Shown here: positions 54,505-64,000 of the stretch, piece by piece | Layout of the letters: each line of letters starts with the position of its first letter | Position numbering within the stretch: position 1 is the first letter of the stretch | NCBI RefSeq assembly: GCF_024704835.1 | Contig: NZ_JAMXBE010000002.1 | Location: forward strand, 434,001 to 498,000 | Length of the DNA stretch: 64,000 bases | DNA from: Parapedobacter tibetensis | GTDB taxonomy: Bacteria; Bacteroidota; Bacteroidia; Sphingobacteriales; Sphingobacteriaceae | Direction of reading: 5' to 3' | Translations under genes and position numbers: made by a program | Notes under the pieces: generated by a model | Told to the model about the DNA's origin: nothing | Database searches by the model: none | The model's input: only the letters and a program-made list of their open reading frames with translations

Positions 54505-56751
54505 TCAGTTTTCAAACCGCCCATATATCTTGCATAATCGGAATAGCACCGCTTGTATGTCTCTACTTTGCAGAAACATACTAGTTTGCAAGAGTGCTTG
54601 CTTGCTGCCAGTATTTTTGTTGCGGATGATATCTAATTGTGTTCCGAAATGCATGTTGATAAATGTGCGCACCTCATTTCTTCTCTCACGCAACTTTGCA
54701 ATATCGGGTCCTTGGTTGTCTTTAAGCTCTTCAATCACAAGGTCAAATAAATCGCCCATTTTTCCATTAAGTTCCTCCAGTACGGCAATAAAAGCATCGT
54801 CCAATGGCTCGTGTAGATTTTCCAGGTATTGGAGGCTTTCTTCGCTGAGGAACTTGGCCGATTGGATTAGGTCTTGCAACAAATCTGCTCCATGCACGAT
54901 TACTTCTGCAGATTTTTTATCATGGCCATATAACTCACGGATGGCACGCAGGCTTTTCCGCTTGAGTTTATAGCTGTACTGAACGAGCTCTTCCAGTTCC
55001 TTATCCACCGTCTTGAGCATAGCTGACCGATTGGTACGGATACCATTGAGTATGGTGTTATAATGTTGTGCTAAATCAATGATTAGCGATACCAACAGGT
55101 TTTTGTTTCTCACATACACATCGATGTCAGCCCCTTCAAGCATGCTAAACCGACTTTTTTCCTTTTGCGCATATTTTTCCCTTTTGGTAAATTTGACATG
55201 AGACAATACAATGTAAGAAAGGATAATTCCTATTAATACACAAGTGCCTATTACCCCTCCTTTATAAATAATCAAAGCAAATATGGCGGCCACGGAAAAA
55301 GCGATGAGGGCTGTGATAAACCATCCGCCAATGACACTCAATACCCCGGTGACTCGATAAACTGCTGATTCCCTTCCCCATGCTTTATCGGCCAATGATG
55401 TGCCCATGGCTACCATAAATGTCACATAAGTGGTAGAGAGGGGCAATTTCTTGGATGTGGCCCAAGCAATGAGGATACTAGCCACAACCAAATTGGTGGC
55501 GGCGCGCAGCAAATCAAAGGCTGGCGACATGCCATCCACTTGCGTGGCTTGGCGTAGTTTTTCCTTTTCGAAGCTTAGGTTATAATTGCGCATTACATTT
55601 TTGGGAATGAAAGCCGTTATTACATTTCCCAACAGGAATGCTGATTTAACCACACTTCGGGAAACTGCATTTGGCCTAAATTGCTCATCGCTGCCTTCAC
55701 CATCGTCCTGCCTGCCTAGGTTGATCTCCGTTTCGGTGACCTTGCGGGCCTTGGCGCTGAGCCAGAGGGTGCCCGCCATTACTATGCCGGCTATCAACAA
55801 CATATAATTGGGTACAACCACATCGTTGCTTGCGAGAAAAACTTGATAATGCTCATTTGCGGCCACTCCGCTGGCCGCCCAATTTTGATAAGCCAGCAAT
55901 CCGGAGATGGGTACCCCGATGAAATTGACCAAATCATTGCCGGCAAAGGCCATGGCTAGCGAAAACGTGCCTGCAAGTACCACTATTTTCAAGGGATTGA
56001 TTTTGAAATAACGCTGCAAAAATAGGCACAAAAGTGTGAAACCGATGAAAATCCCGCCCAACAAGGGCAGGGTATTATCCAACAACCGCTCTACCCAAGG
56101 CCCTTGCAACAGTGTAGTGCCTTTCAATCCCTTAATGAGTAGGAAATAGATGATTGCTGTAATGCCTATTCCCGAGAATATGGAGCCAAGTTTGGCAAGT
56201 CTACGTTCGTACTGGAAACTAAATGCCAAGCGGCAGAGATATTGTATCAACGCTCCTGCCGTGAACGCGATTAATATGGAAAGGAAGATGCCAGAAATAA
56301 TGGATACGGTACTGCTGAAATTGATGTAACTCATCGCCTCTCCTATTGATGCTTGCTTTTCTGCTGAAAAAAGCAAACCAGTCATCAAGGCAGCACCCAA
56401 CAATTCAAATATAATGGATACGGTAGTGGATGTGGGCAGCCCCATGGTATTGAAAACGTCAAGCAGAACGATATCGGTAAGCATGACAGCCAGAAAAATC
56501 CATATCACTTTATCAAATGTAAAATATTCAGGATGGAATATTCCCCGACGAGCTATTTCCATGATGCCGCTGGAAAAAAATGCGCCAACTAGGATGCCCG
56601 CTGACGCAATAATGATAATCGTCTTGTATGAAGCTACCCTGCTTCCTATGGCAGAATTAAGGAAATTAACTGCATCGTTGCTTACCCCTACGATAAGATC
56701 TACGATAGCCAATACCAACAATACCACCAACAAGATAAATAAGAAATCCAT
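54505..56751 (-). CDS. PiT-family inorganic phosphate transporter with PhoU-like C-terminal part
   Basis: 748 residues. The two PiT signature regions are VGVSNDAVNFLNSAIGSRVA near the N-terminus and AFAGNDLVNFIGVPISGLLA in the second half, with about ten to twelve membrane helices. From about 520 onward the chain is soluble and helical (AQHYNTILNGIRTNRSAML, SYKLKRKSLRAI), resembling a PhoU-type regulator fused to the transporter. It should take up phosphate with a cation. A terminator separates it from groEL upstream. Confidence 0.92.
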   Translation of the reverse strand: MDFLFILLVVLLVLAIVDLIVGVSNDAVNFLNSAIGSRVASYKTIIIIASAGILVGAFFSSGIMEIARRGIFHPEYFTFDKVIWIFLAVMLTDIVLLDVFNTMGLPTSTTVSIIFELLGAALMTGLLFSAEKQASIGEAMSYINFSSTVSIISGIFLSILIAFTAGALIQYLCRLAFSFQYERRLAKLGSIFSGIGITAIIYFLLIKGLKGTTLLQGPWVERLLDNTLPLLGGIFIGFTLLCLFLQRYFKINPLKIVVLAGTFSLAMAFAGNDLVNFIGVPISGLLAYQNWAASGVAANEHYQVFLASNDVVVPNYMLLIAGIVMAGTLWLSAKARKVTETEINLGRQDDGEGSDEQFRPNAVSRSVVKSAFLLGNVITAFIPKNVMRNYNLSFEKEKLRQATQVDGMSPAFDLLRAATNLVVASILIAWATSKKLPLSTTYVTFMVAMGTSLADKAWGRESAVYRVTGVLSVIGGWFITALIAFSVAAIFALIIYKGGVIGTCVLIGIILSYIVLSHVKFTKREKYAQKEKSRFSMLEGADIDVYVRNKNLLVSLIIDLAQHYNTILNGIRTNRSAMLKTVDKELEELVQYSYKLKRKSLRAIRELYGHDKKSAEVIVHGADLLQDLIQSAKFLSEESLQYLENLHEPLDDAFIAVLEELNGKMGDLFDLVIEELKDNQGPDIAKLRERRNEVRTFINMHFGTQLDIIRNKNTGSKQALLQTSMFLQSRDIQAVLFRLCKIYGRFEN

Positions 56752-56889
56752 AACCTATTTAATTTTGGCGTCAAGGTGCAATATTCCCATGTTTTATGTG
56801 TTATTGTAATATTAAATTTATGTAAAGTACAAATTAAGTTTAAAAGGTGGATAAAGTTTAGGCAAATCACATCTTTGTTAGGAAGAGAT

Positions 56890-56923
56890 GAAAAAAAGAG
56901 CCCGCTGTCTGTTGGCGGGCTCT
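56890..56923 (-). terminator. Intrinsic terminator after groEL
   Basis: On the minus strand GAGCCCGC pairs with GCGGGCTC and is followed by seven T. It is 35 bases after the groEL stop and has the textbook form. Confidence 0.95.
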
Positions 56924-56958
56924 AATAGTTATTGAAAAGAATGTTTTAGGAGGGGGTA

Positions 56959-58596
56959 TTACATCATACCGCCCATGCCTCCACCCATAGGGGGAGCGCC
57001 TGCACCAGCTTTCTCTTCTTCCGGTTCGTCTGCTAGCACCACCTCGGTGGTCAGTAGCATAGCAGCGATAGAAGCGGCATTTTCCAATGCAATACGTGTG
57101 ACCTTCGTGGGATCAATTACCCCAGCGCCAATCAAGTTTTCGTATACATCGGTGCGGGCATTATATCCGTAGTCGGCTTTGCCTTCCTTCACTTTCTGTA
57201 CCACTACAGCACCTTCGATGCCGGAGTTATTGCAGATTTGGCGCAAAGGCTCTTCGATGGCTCGTTTTATGATTTCAATGCCAATGTTTTCGTCCTCGTT
57301 GGCACCTTTTAGGTCCTTCAAAACTTCTCCAGCACGTATGAAGGCTACACCGCCTCCGGCTACGATACCTTCTTCTACTGCAGCGCGGGTAGCATGCAAA
57401 GCATCGTCTACACGATCCTTTTTCTCTTTCATTTCCACTTCAGTGGCAGCACCTACATATAATACGGCTACACCACCAGCTAACTTAGCTAAACGCTCTT
57501 GCAATTTCTCGCGGTCGTAGTCTGAAGTAGTGGTTTCGATTTGTGCTTTGATTTGGTTAACACGGCCTTTGATGTCATCCACATTACCTGAACCATTGAT
57601 GATGGTGGTATTATCTTTATCGATAACAACCTTCTCAGCTTGACCGAGGTATGAAAGCTCAGCGTTTTCGAGTTTGTAACCCCTTTCTTCAGAGATAACG
57701 GTACCACCAGTGAGGATTGCGATATCTTCTAACATCGCTTTACGGCGGTCGCCGAATCCAGGAGCTTTCACAGCAGCCACTTTCAGTGAGCCGCGGATCT
57801 TGTTTACGACCAGTGTAGCCAATGCTTCACCGTCAAGGTCCTCAGCGATGATAAGCAACGGTTTGCCGGTTTGTACTTGTTTTTCGAGGATGGGAAGCAA
57901 TTCCTTCATGTTGCTGATTTTCTTGTCGTAAATCAGAATGTAAGGGTTTTCCAAATCTGCTTCCATCTTGTCCGTATTGGTTACGAAGTAAGGCGACAGG
58001 TAACCGCGGTCGAATTGCATCCCTTCTACGGTCTTCACCTCAGTTTCGGTACCCTTGGCTTCCTCTACGGTGATTACGCCATCCTTGCCTACTTTTTCCA
58101 TGGCTTCAGCGATCAGCGCACCGATCAAGTCATCATTATTGGCAGAGATGCTGGCCACTTGCTTGATTTTGCTGTTGTCTTCACCAACGGTTTGCGATTG
58201 CGTCTTCAAGCTGCCTACCACGGCGGCAACAGCTTTATCGATGCCACGCTTCAAATCCATTGGGTTGGCTCCAGCAGCCACGCTTTTCAAACCTGGAGCG
58301 ATAATGGCTTGAGCCAATACCGTAGCCGTAGTAGTGCCATCACCAGCTTGGTCAGCTGTTTTGGAAGCCACTTCTTTAACCATTTGTGCACCCATGTTTT
58401 CCAAGGCGTCTTTCAATTCAATTTCCTTAGCTACCGTGACACCGTCTTTGGTGATGGAAGGAGAACCAAATTTCTTCTCAATGATTACATTACGGCCACG
58501 TGGGCCCAACGTTACCTTTACTGCATTTGCCAACGTATCTACACCCTTCTTGAGTGCATCACGTGCTTCTACATTATACTTAACTTGTTTTGCCAT
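56959..58596 (-). CDS. groEL: Chaperonin GroEL
   Basis: 545 residues. The ATP site [19 protein letters not shown] and [14 protein letters not shown], and the C-terminal tail ending [11 protein letters not shown] are standard. It folds proteins in a double ring capped by GroES. groES lies upstream, 113 bases apart; the gap holds a direct repeat around TGATTTGAGA. Confidence 0.99.
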   Translation of the reverse strand: MAKQVKYNVEARDALKKGVDTLANAVKVTLGPRGRNVIIEKKFGSPSITKDGVTVAKEIELKDALENMGAQMVKEVASKTADQAGDGTTTATVLAQAIIAPGLKSVAAGANPMDLKRGIDKAVAAVVGSLKTQSQTVGEDNSKIKQVASISANNDDLIGALIAEAMEKVGKDGVITVEEAKGTETEVKTVEGMQFDRGYLSPYFVTNTDKMEADLENPYILIYDKKISNMKELLPILEKQVQTGKPLLIIAEDLDGEALATLVVNKIRGSLKVAAVKAPGFGDRRKAMLEDIAILTGGTVISEERGYKLENAELSYLGQAEKVVIDKDNTTIINGSGNVDDIKGRVNQIKAQIETTTSDYDREKLQERLAKLAGGVAVLYVGAATEVEMKEKKDRVDDALHATRAAVEEGIVAGGGVAFIRAGEVLKDLKGANEDENIGIEIIKRAIEEPLRQICNNSGIEGAVVVQKVKEGKADYGYNARTDVYENLIGAGVIDPTKVTRIALENAASIAAMLLTTEVVLADEPEEEKAGAGAPPMGGGMGGMM

Positions 58597-58709
58597 TTTT
58601 TGAATAAGATTTGAGACGTGAGATATATGATTTGAGATGTGAAAATTAAAATTTACAGCAGCTCCATATGGTCATATGCTCACATCGTTTTTACGTTAAA
58701 ATTATTGGT

Positions 58710-58985
58710 CTACAGTATTGCGTAGATGTCGGATTCTTTCATAATCAAGTACTCTTTCCCTTCATAAGTGATTTCAGTGCCGGAATACTTGCCATATAAC
58801 ACTTCGTCTCCTACTTTTACTGTTAATGGCTCATCAGTTTTTCCTGCGCCAACAGCTACTACGGTTCCACGTTGTGGTTTTTCCTTGGCAGTATCCGGAA
58901 TATAGATGCCGGATGCGGTCTTTTCCTCTGCAGGGGCGGCTTCTACCACCACTCTGTCTCCGATAGGTTTAATACTTAATGCCAT
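58710..58985 (-). CDS. groES: Co-chaperonin GroES
   Basis: 91 residues. It begins [20 protein letters not shown], has the mobile loop [19 protein letters not shown], and ends [11 protein letters not shown]. No CIRCE element and no clear TAnnTTTG promoter was found upstream, so its heat-shock control is not visible. Confidence 0.98.
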   Translation of the reverse strand: MALSIKPIGDRVVVEAAPAEEKTASGIYIPDTAKEKPQRGTVVAVGAGKTDEPLTVKVGDEVLYGKYSGTEITYEGKEYLIMKESDIYAIL

Positions 58986-59174
58986 AATTTGATACTATTA
59001 ATTATTTGTTATTACTAATATGTTTATGTTCCAGTTTTATATCCTTCATCAACTATGCCAAGCCATCGATTTACCCCTTATCCTTGCCATTTTTTCACGT
59101 TAACATGGCGGCGAAAGGGATTGGTTCAGTCGGCAGCGTGTCAGGATGTCAGTTTGAGCCTGTCGAACCAACGA

Positions 59175-59209
59175 CAAAAAAGCTTCATCTGCCATTAAGC
59201 GGATGAAGC
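59175..59209 (-). terminator. Intrinsic terminator after secG
   Basis: On the minus strand GCTTCATC (59202-59209 complement) pairs with GATGAAGC (59182-59189 complement), followed by six T. It ends the miaB-to-secG series. Confidence 0.85.
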
Positions 59210-59236
59210 CTTATCATGGGTGTCATGATTTCGTTG

Positions 59237-59581
59237 TTACTGTGTAGTATCGGTATCTGTTTCCAAGATAGCTTCAGGAACCTCCGTAGCCGGAAGCGGT
59301 GTTGAGGTGGGTGCCGATGGGTTAATCTGATCCATCAACTCATTACCTCCTGAACCTGAAGAAGGTCCTGAAACATTCATGATTAAAGAAAATACGATAA
59401 TCGAGATTATCAGCCCCCAAGTACCTTTCTCCAAGATGTCTCCTGTACGCTTCACGCCCATCAAATTAGTACCTCCGGCAAATCCGGAAGCCAACCCTCC
59501 TCCTTTCGGATTTTGGATTAAGATGAGGAAAGATAACAGAATACTGGCCAAAATAATCAATATGATCAATAACGTTTGCAT
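59237..59581 (-). CDS. secG: Preprotein translocase subunit SecG
   Basis: 114 residues. Two membrane helices (LLIILIILASILLSFLILIQ, and IISIIVFSLIMNVSG) flank the conserved loop NPKGGGLASGFAGGTNLMGV. A Pro/Thr/Glu-rich tail follows. It assists SecYE during protein export. It lies 13 bases after the TPR-like gene. Confidence 0.95.
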   Translation of the reverse strand: MQTLLIILIILASILLSFLILIQNPKGGGLASGFAGGTNLMGVKRTGDILEKGTWGLIISIIVFSLIMNVSGPSSGSGGNELMDQINPSAPTSTPLPATEVPEAILETDTDTTQ

Positions 59582-59594
59582 CTTTTATATTTTG

Positions 59595-60779
59595 TTAAGT
59601 TAATTTGTTCTCTAATTCAGCAATTTGAGCGGCAAAGTAAGCACTTTTTTCGGGATATTTCAAACTTAATTTTTTATAGATGGCTATTGCTTTTGGATAT
59701 AACCCTTGTTCAACATATATTTTTGCCAATGTCTCAGAGACGAGTGTTGATTGGTCCTCAGCGCTTTTCCGTGCCTTGTTTTCCAAATCTATTTTGTCCG
59801 CTGGAGGAGGTTTGATTTGGGGATCCTCGCGGATAAAACGTTCAATTACGGGGTCTATCTTTTTAGGCACCTTGAAAGATATGGTTTTTAGCTGGTGGTC
59901 GGCGCTCAGTTTTTCCTCTGGAGCCTGCAAATGGAATATGGTTTCCCTGATCTGCTGATCCAATACCCGCTCTTCACCAAGTTTGAGATTCCGACTGGGG
60001 GCGTATGATGCGTTATTATTAAGTGGCGCATACGGTTGGTAGGTATGTGCGTGGTCCATCCGGGTTTTATTGAGCCACCAAAGGAAACTATATGGCATAT
60101 GGTTGTCATTGTAAAGGCTCACCTTCTCATGTGGAGTGGCTTGCGACAAAGGCACCATTTCTTGGCGTGTATCATCCTGTTCCGTCTCCGAATCTGTTTC
60201 TTTCAGTTCTTCATATGCCAGGTAATCCATAGCGATAGGATGTTCAGGTATCCATCCATCATCCAATCCATCAGCTTGTTCGTTTCCTTCATTGTCATCG
60301 ACCACATCCCCTTGATGTATTTCGAATTCATCCAAATCAGGCACCACGGTTTCTATTTCAGGAGCGGTGGAGGTTTCATCGGTCTGGTATGCTGTTTCCT
60401 GCGCTTCCATTGTCATCAAGATCTCATCCGCCGCCTGCGCCTCTGCATCATCAATGTCGAAAGAAAAATCAGGGACAGAAGAAGGAGGAGGGGCAATGCG
60501 ATCTGCGGAATCGTCGGCTTCATCGTCGGCAGCTATATACCCATAAAGCCAGTCGGGAAAACCGGTATACAGCAATGCGATTCCGGCATCATTTTCTTCA
60601 CTATTTGTCTGAAACTGCTTCCGCGCTTGCAGGTACCGCAATGGTTGTGAATAGGGATACCGATCGATCAATAGCGCAATGGTTGCCTCTTCACTTTCCG
60701 AAGGATTGGATAATATAGAGTTATAAGTTTCTTTATCGTCTGTATGTTTCACGTCGATCCATTTTATCGGGGTTACCAA
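59595..60779 (-). CDS. TPR-like cytoplasmic protein of unknown function
   Basis: 394 residues from a TTG at 60779, overlapping the lptE stop by seven bases; a GTG at 60752 is another possible start. There is no signal peptide or membrane helix. The middle (about 80-200) is acidic and low in complexity. The last 60 residues form a TPR-like pair ([20 protein letters not shown]). The gene is kept in the lptE-secG neighbourhood of Bacteroidota, but I cannot assign a function. Confidence 0.7.
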   Translation of the reverse strand: MVTPIKWIDVKHTDDKETYNSILSNPSESEEATIALLIDRYPYSQPLRYLQARKQFQTNSEENDAGIALLYTGFPDWLYGYIAADDEADDSADRIAPPPSSVPDFSFDIDDAEAQAADEILMTMEAQETAYQTDETSTAPEIETVVPDLDEFEIHQGDVVDDNEGNEQADGLDDGWIPEHPIAMDYLAYEELKETDSETEQDDTRQEMVPLSQATPHEKVSLYNDNHMPYSFLWWLNKTRMDHAHTYQPYAPLNNNASYAPSRNLKLGEERVLDQQIRETIFHLQAPEEKLSADHQLKTISFKVPKKIDPVIERFIREDPQIKPPPADKIDLENKARKSAEDQSTLVSETLAKIYVEQGLYPKAIAIYKKLSLKYPEKSAYFAAQIAELENKLT

Positions 60780-61294
60780 TTCGCGAAGGCCCTGTTGTAA
60801 ATGTCTTCGGTCAGCATCTCGTTTATATCCCTGATGAGCGATTCTTCCTGCGCCTGTATGGAGGAGCTGGCAGAGGAGAAATCTTTGAACCGTGTAAATG
60901 GCTCCTCAAAACTGTCTTCGGGTTTGATGCTGTTCGTGTATTTGACACTGATAGTAATCGAAAGCCTATTGAGCGCGGCACGGTCTGTGCCTGCCTCCAC
61001 CGCTGCGGGCGCGATACTGTATCCCGTAATTCGCCCTTCGAATATGGCATCGCCATTGTTACTTACTTGGCTGAGGCTCGACTGGTTACGTATCCGGTCT
61101 TTGAGTGCCTCCGTGAAGCTCTGGCTCAGTGTAGGGTAGACAATCGGAGCCGTGTTTTCGAAAAACTCCACGGTCACGGTTTTCATATCCTCGGGAATGG
61201 AGCCCCCAGTGAAGCCATATTTTACACCACAACCTTGGATAAGCGAGGTTGCCAATAGAATCCACACACAATGAAACGCTTGCTTAATTATCAT
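60773..61294 (-). CDS. lptE: LPS assembly lipoprotein LptE
   Basis: 173 residues with a lipoprotein signal ([17 protein letters not shown], Cys near 22). The core strands [20 protein letters not shown] and [13 protein letters not shown] are those of the Bacteroidota LptE group. It plugs LptD in the outer membrane for LPS insertion. lptD is not in the window. Confidence 0.92.
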   Translation of the reverse strand: MIIKQAFHCVWILLATSLIQGCGVKYGFTGGSIPEDMKTVTVEFFENTAPIVYPTLSQSFTEALKDRIRNQSSLSQVSNNGDAIFEGRITGYSIAPAAVEAGTDRAALNRLSITISVKYTNSIKPEDSFEEPFTRFKDFSSASSSIQAQEESLIRDINEMLTEDIYNRAFANW

Positions 61295-61308
61295 AGCCTA
61301 TAACCTTA

Positions 61309-62559
61309 TCAATTGAGGTTCAAATCTTTTATCTTTCTATACAATGTCCTTTCGGATATGCCCAATTCGTGCGCTGCAGATTTACGTTTGCCCTTGTGTT
61401 TTTTTAAGGCTTTTTTAATCAAATCCGATTCCTTTTCCACCAATGAAAGCGATTCTTCCTCCACTTCTTCAGCCTCTTGTGTGTGGAGGTGGAAATCTTC
61501 TTTTCGATTGGCCTGTGGTTGGTGAATGGTCAAGGTGGACGATGCGCCCAGCTGTTCTTGGTTGGGAGGATTATCTACTTCCCGATATAATTTATTGATA
61601 TACGGCGAGTTTTCCTCAAAAGTCGATGAATTAGCTCCGTTTTGGATAATCTCGACTACCAATTTTTTTAACTCGACCATATCTTTTTTCATATCGAATA
61701 GCACCTTGTACAGCAAATCCCGCTCGGAAAAATCTTCCTTGCTGCCGGAAGCGACATGCACAGGCAAGTTGCTTCTATTGTCAAGCGGCAAATAATTTTG
61801 GAGTATCTTCGCATCAATCACTCGTTCTTTTTCCAACACGGCAATTTGTTCGGCAATGTTCTTCAGTTGCCTCACATTACCAGGCCAAGCATAGTTGGCG
61901 AGCAGTTGCTGCGCATCTTCGGTTAGTTGCACATTGGGGCTACGGTATTTATCGGTAAAATCGGCCACGAATTTGCGAAAAAGCAGGTGGATGTCTTCCT
62001 TGCGGTTGCGTAAGGATGGGATACGCAAGGGTACAGTATTGAGTCGGTAATAGAGGTCTTCCCTGAACCTGCCTTTTTGCACGGCTTCATAAATATCAAC
62101 ATTAGTGGCCGCCACTACCCGTACATTGGTTTTTTGCACTTTCGAGGAGCCCACACGGATATATTCGCCAGACTCCAATATGCGCAATAAACGAGCTTGC
62201 GTGCTCAAGGGCAATTCACCCACCTCATCCAAGAAGATGGTGCCTCCATCAACCACCTCAAAATATCCCTTTCGTGCTTCATGTGCACCGGTGAAGGAGC
62301 CTTTTTCATGTCCGAAAAGCTCGGAATCTATCGTTCCTTCCGGAATGGCCCCACAGTTTACCGCAATGAAGGGGCCATGTTTGCGTGTGCTGAGCTGATG
62401 GATAATGTGTGAATACACTTCCTTACCGCTTCCACTTTCACCAGTAATCAGCACAGAAATATCGGTGGGCGCCACTTGTTGCGCGATATCGATAGCCCGA
62501 TTGAGCAATGGCGAGTTACCAATGATGCCAAATCTATTTTTTATATCTTGAATGTCCAT
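61309..62559 (-). CDS. Sigma-54-dependent transcriptional activator without receiver domain
   Basis: 416 residues. The AAA+ domain starts directly: Walker A GESGSGKEVYSH, the sigma-54 contact loop GSFTGA (usual GAFTGA), Walker B TIFLDEVGELPL and NTVPLRIPSLRNR. After a linker, a Fis-type HTH (KRKSAAHELGISERTLYRKI) ends the protein. The absence of a receiver or GAF domain means its activity is set by other means. It is co-linear between miaB and lptE, a layout kept in Bacteroidota. Confidence 0.95.
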   Translation of the reverse strand: MDIQDIKNRFGIIGNSPLLNRAIDIAQQVAPTDISVLITGESGSGKEVYSHIIHQLSTRKHGPFIAVNCGAIPEGTIDSELFGHEKGSFTGAHEARKGYFEVVDGGTIFLDEVGELPLSTQARLLRILESGEYIRVGSSKVQKTNVRVVAATNVDIYEAVQKGRFREDLYYRLNTVPLRIPSLRNRKEDIHLLFRKFVADFTDKYRSPNVQLTEDAQQLLANYAWPGNVRQLKNIAEQIAVLEKERVIDAKILQNYLPLDNRSNLPVHVASGSKEDFSERDLLYKVLFDMKKDMVELKKLVVEIIQNGANSSTFEENSPYINKLYREVDNPPNQEQLGASSTLTIHQPQANRKEDFHLHTQEAEEVEEESLSLVEKESDLIKKALKKHKGKRKSAAHELGISERTLYRKIKDLNLN

Positions 62560-62584
62560 TTTTTTTCAACGCTATACGCAATTA

Positions 62585-64000
62585 TTAATCTACAATCCGT
62601 CCAATCAACGTTGCCGATGTGCACCGATCTGCATAAACCTTTACGTAATCGCCCACATGATAGCGCTCATCCACGGGGAAAACCACCATGGCGTTTTGGT
62701 CATTCCGGCCGCAGTAATCTTTATCCGAACGCTTAGATAACCCCTCGATGAGCACGCTATGCGTTTTACCTACATAGGTCTGCAAGCGTTCAAGGCTATG
62801 TTCGCGTTGCTTATTCACCACTTCCGTCAGGCGTCTTTTTTTCACTTCTTCTGGCACATCATCGGCATAGCGTTTTGCTGCCAACGTGCCCGGTCTTTCG
62901 GAATAGGCAAACATATATGCATAATCATACTTCACATAATCCATCATCGAAAGCGTGTCTTGATGTTCCTCCTCAGTTTCGCTACAGAAACCGGTGATGA
63001 CATCGGTAGAAATCCCACAATTGGGGATAATCCTGCGGATGGCATCCACGCGTTCCTTATACCACTCGCGGTCATACGTTCGGTTCATGAGGTTCAGCAC
63101 CCTGGAATTGCCAGACTGTATAGGCAGGTGGATGTATTTGCAAATGTTTTCGTACTTCCCCATCGTGTGCAACACCTCATCGGTGATATCTTTTGGATGC
63201 GATGTGGAAAAGCGAACACGTAGCAGTGGATTCACTTGAGCCACCAATTCCAGCAGGTTGGCAAAGTTGACTGCCGGTTCCTCACCATCAGCAGTGGGAG
63301 CGGCATATTTATAGGAGTCTACGTTTTGCCCCAAGAGCGTCACTTCTCGATATCCCGCATGGAAGAGGTCCTGGGCTTCCTTCACGATGGATTGTGGGTC
63401 GCGGCTACGTTCTCGGCCCCGGGTGAATGGCACCACACAAAACGAACACATGTTGTCGCAACCCCGCATAATGGAGATGAATGCCGTCACCCCATTCGAG
63501 TTGAGGCGTACAGGGCTAATATCTGCATAAGTCTCTTCGCGCGAAAGCAATACATTCACCGCACGCGAGCCTTCGTCTACCTTTTCGATGAGGTTGGGTA
63601 GGTCACGGTAGGCATCAGGCCCCACCACCACGTCAACCAACTTTTCCTCCTCAAGGAATTTAGATTTCAGCCGTTCAGCCATGCAACCTAGCACACCCAC
63701 CACCATACCTGGGTTTTTGGCTTTCGCCGATTCAAATTCCTTCAACCGATTGCGTACACGCTGCTCGGCATTTTCTCGGATGGAACAGGTGTTGATGAAG
63801 ATGACATCAGCCTCCTTATAATCTCGCGTGGTCTCAAAACCACTGTCGAGCAGGATGGATGCGACGATCTCACTGTCAGAAAAATTCATCTGGCAGCCAT
63901 AACTTTCGATATACAGCTTGCGCCCATTGTGTTTTTTTGGGTCTTTTTCCAAAAGCAATGCCTCGCCTTGCCGCGATTCGTCGTGTTGTTTTGCGCTTGT
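62585..64000 (-). CDS. miaB: tRNA-2-methylthio-N6-dimethylallyladenosine synthase, N-terminus beyond window
   Basis: The frame is open to the right edge (ending upstream with [17 protein letters not shown]), so the start codon is outside. About 472 codons are visible. The N-terminal cluster Cys are in [16 protein letters not shown] and LGCMAERLK. The radical-SAM CxxxCxxC is in [24 protein letters not shown] domain is at the C-terminus. It methylthiolates A37 of tRNAs reading UNN codons. Confidence 0.97.
   Translation of the reverse strand, partial: TSAKQHDESRQGEALLLEKDPKKHNGRKLYIESYGCQMNFSDSEIVASILLDSGFETTRDYKEADVIFINTCSIRENAEQRVRNRLKEFESAKAKNPGMVVGVLGCMAERLKSKFLEEEKLVDVVVGPDAYRDLPNLIEKVDEGSRAVNVLLSREETYADISPVRLNSNGVTAFISIMRGCDNMCSFCVVPFTRGRERSRDPQSIVKEAQDLFHAGYREVTLLGQNVDSYKYAAPTADGEEPAVNFANLLELVAQVNPLLRVRFSTSHPKDITDEVLHTMGKYENICKYIHLPIQSGNSRVLNLMNRTYDREWYKERVDAIRRIIPNCGISTDVITGFCSETEEEHQDTLSMMDYVKYDYAYMFAYSERPGTLAAKRYADDVPEEVKKRRLTEVVNKQREHSLERLQTYVGKTHSVLIEGLSKRSDKDYCGRNDQNAMVVFPVDERYHVGDYVKVYADRCTSATLIGRIVD

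Noticed and set aside
57871-58614. A 247-codon plus-strand ORF
   Set aside because: It is the complementary frame of groEL, with a composition unlike a real protein.
58986-59060. CIRCE element before groES
   Set aside because: No 9-base inverted repeat of the CIRCE type was found.
1-64000. tRNA or rRNA genes
   Set aside because: No T-loop or cloverleaf pattern was noticed in the intergenic regions; a tRNA scan would be needed to exclude them fully.

Overview
The window reads as chromosomal DNA of a Bacteroidota bacterium, most likely of the order Sphingobacteriales. The genus is not determinable from the sequence alone. The evidence is: several upstream regions carry the Bacteroidota vegetative promoter (a TTG/TTTG box about 19-21 bases before TAnnTTTG); there are two large TonB-type outer-membrane proteins with an N-terminal CarboxypepD-like domain; arginine synthesis uses the acyl-ornithine transcarbamylase type; HemC and HemD are fused; and the L17 and S3 proteins carry long tails.

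Layout. 1-5.6 kb: a TonB-type outer-membrane protein cut by the left edge, a small HicB-like protein and a GH97 glycosidase. 5.7-8.7 kb: an accessory patch with a NUMOD4/NUMOD1 protein, an array of seven 85-86 bp repeats and gene debris including a decayed insertion-sequence ORF. 8.7-11 kb: a lipoprotein with two spondin-like units and an AraC-type regulator. 11.2-26.6 kb: an almost uninterrupted ribosomal protein supercluster from rplC to rplQ with secY, map, infA and rpoA. rpmD (L30) and rpmJ (L36) are short genes inside it, and rpsJ is not at its head. 26.7-32.2 kb: the first arginine cluster (argD, argF', a GNAT, argB, proC, argE). 32.3-41.7 kb: housekeeping and secreted enzymes (a TIM-barrel protein, hflKC, recA, nth, an S8 protease, an S9 oligopeptidase). 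41.8-45.2 kb: the second arginine cluster (a GNAT in the argA position, argG, argC), preceded by a promoter, an arginine-rich leader ORF and a hairpin. 45.2-50.7 kb: the haem cluster hemA-hemCD-hemB-hemL on the minus strand. 50.8-53.5 kb: a TPP riboswitch in front of a TonB-dependent receptor. 53.6-56.8 kb: dtd, a MazG-like gene and a phosphate transporter. 56.9-59 kb: groES-groEL. 59.2-64 kb: the minus-strand series miaB, sigma-54 activator, lptE, TPR-like protein, secG.

How the parts work together. The two arginine clusters together encode every step from glutamate acylation to argininosuccinate except argH. The transcarbamylase has Val at residue 90, the position that separates N-acetyl from N-succinyl ornithine users, so a succinylated route is predicted. 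The haem cluster converts glutamyl-tRNA to uroporphyrinogen III. The riboswitch-controlled receptor is a candidate importer of thiamine or its precursors.

The best candidates for something undescribed are the possible arginine leader-peptide control region at 41.84-42.18 kb, and the NUMOD protein with its adjoining nested tandem array at 5.7-7.8 kb. Both are inferred from sequence pattern only.
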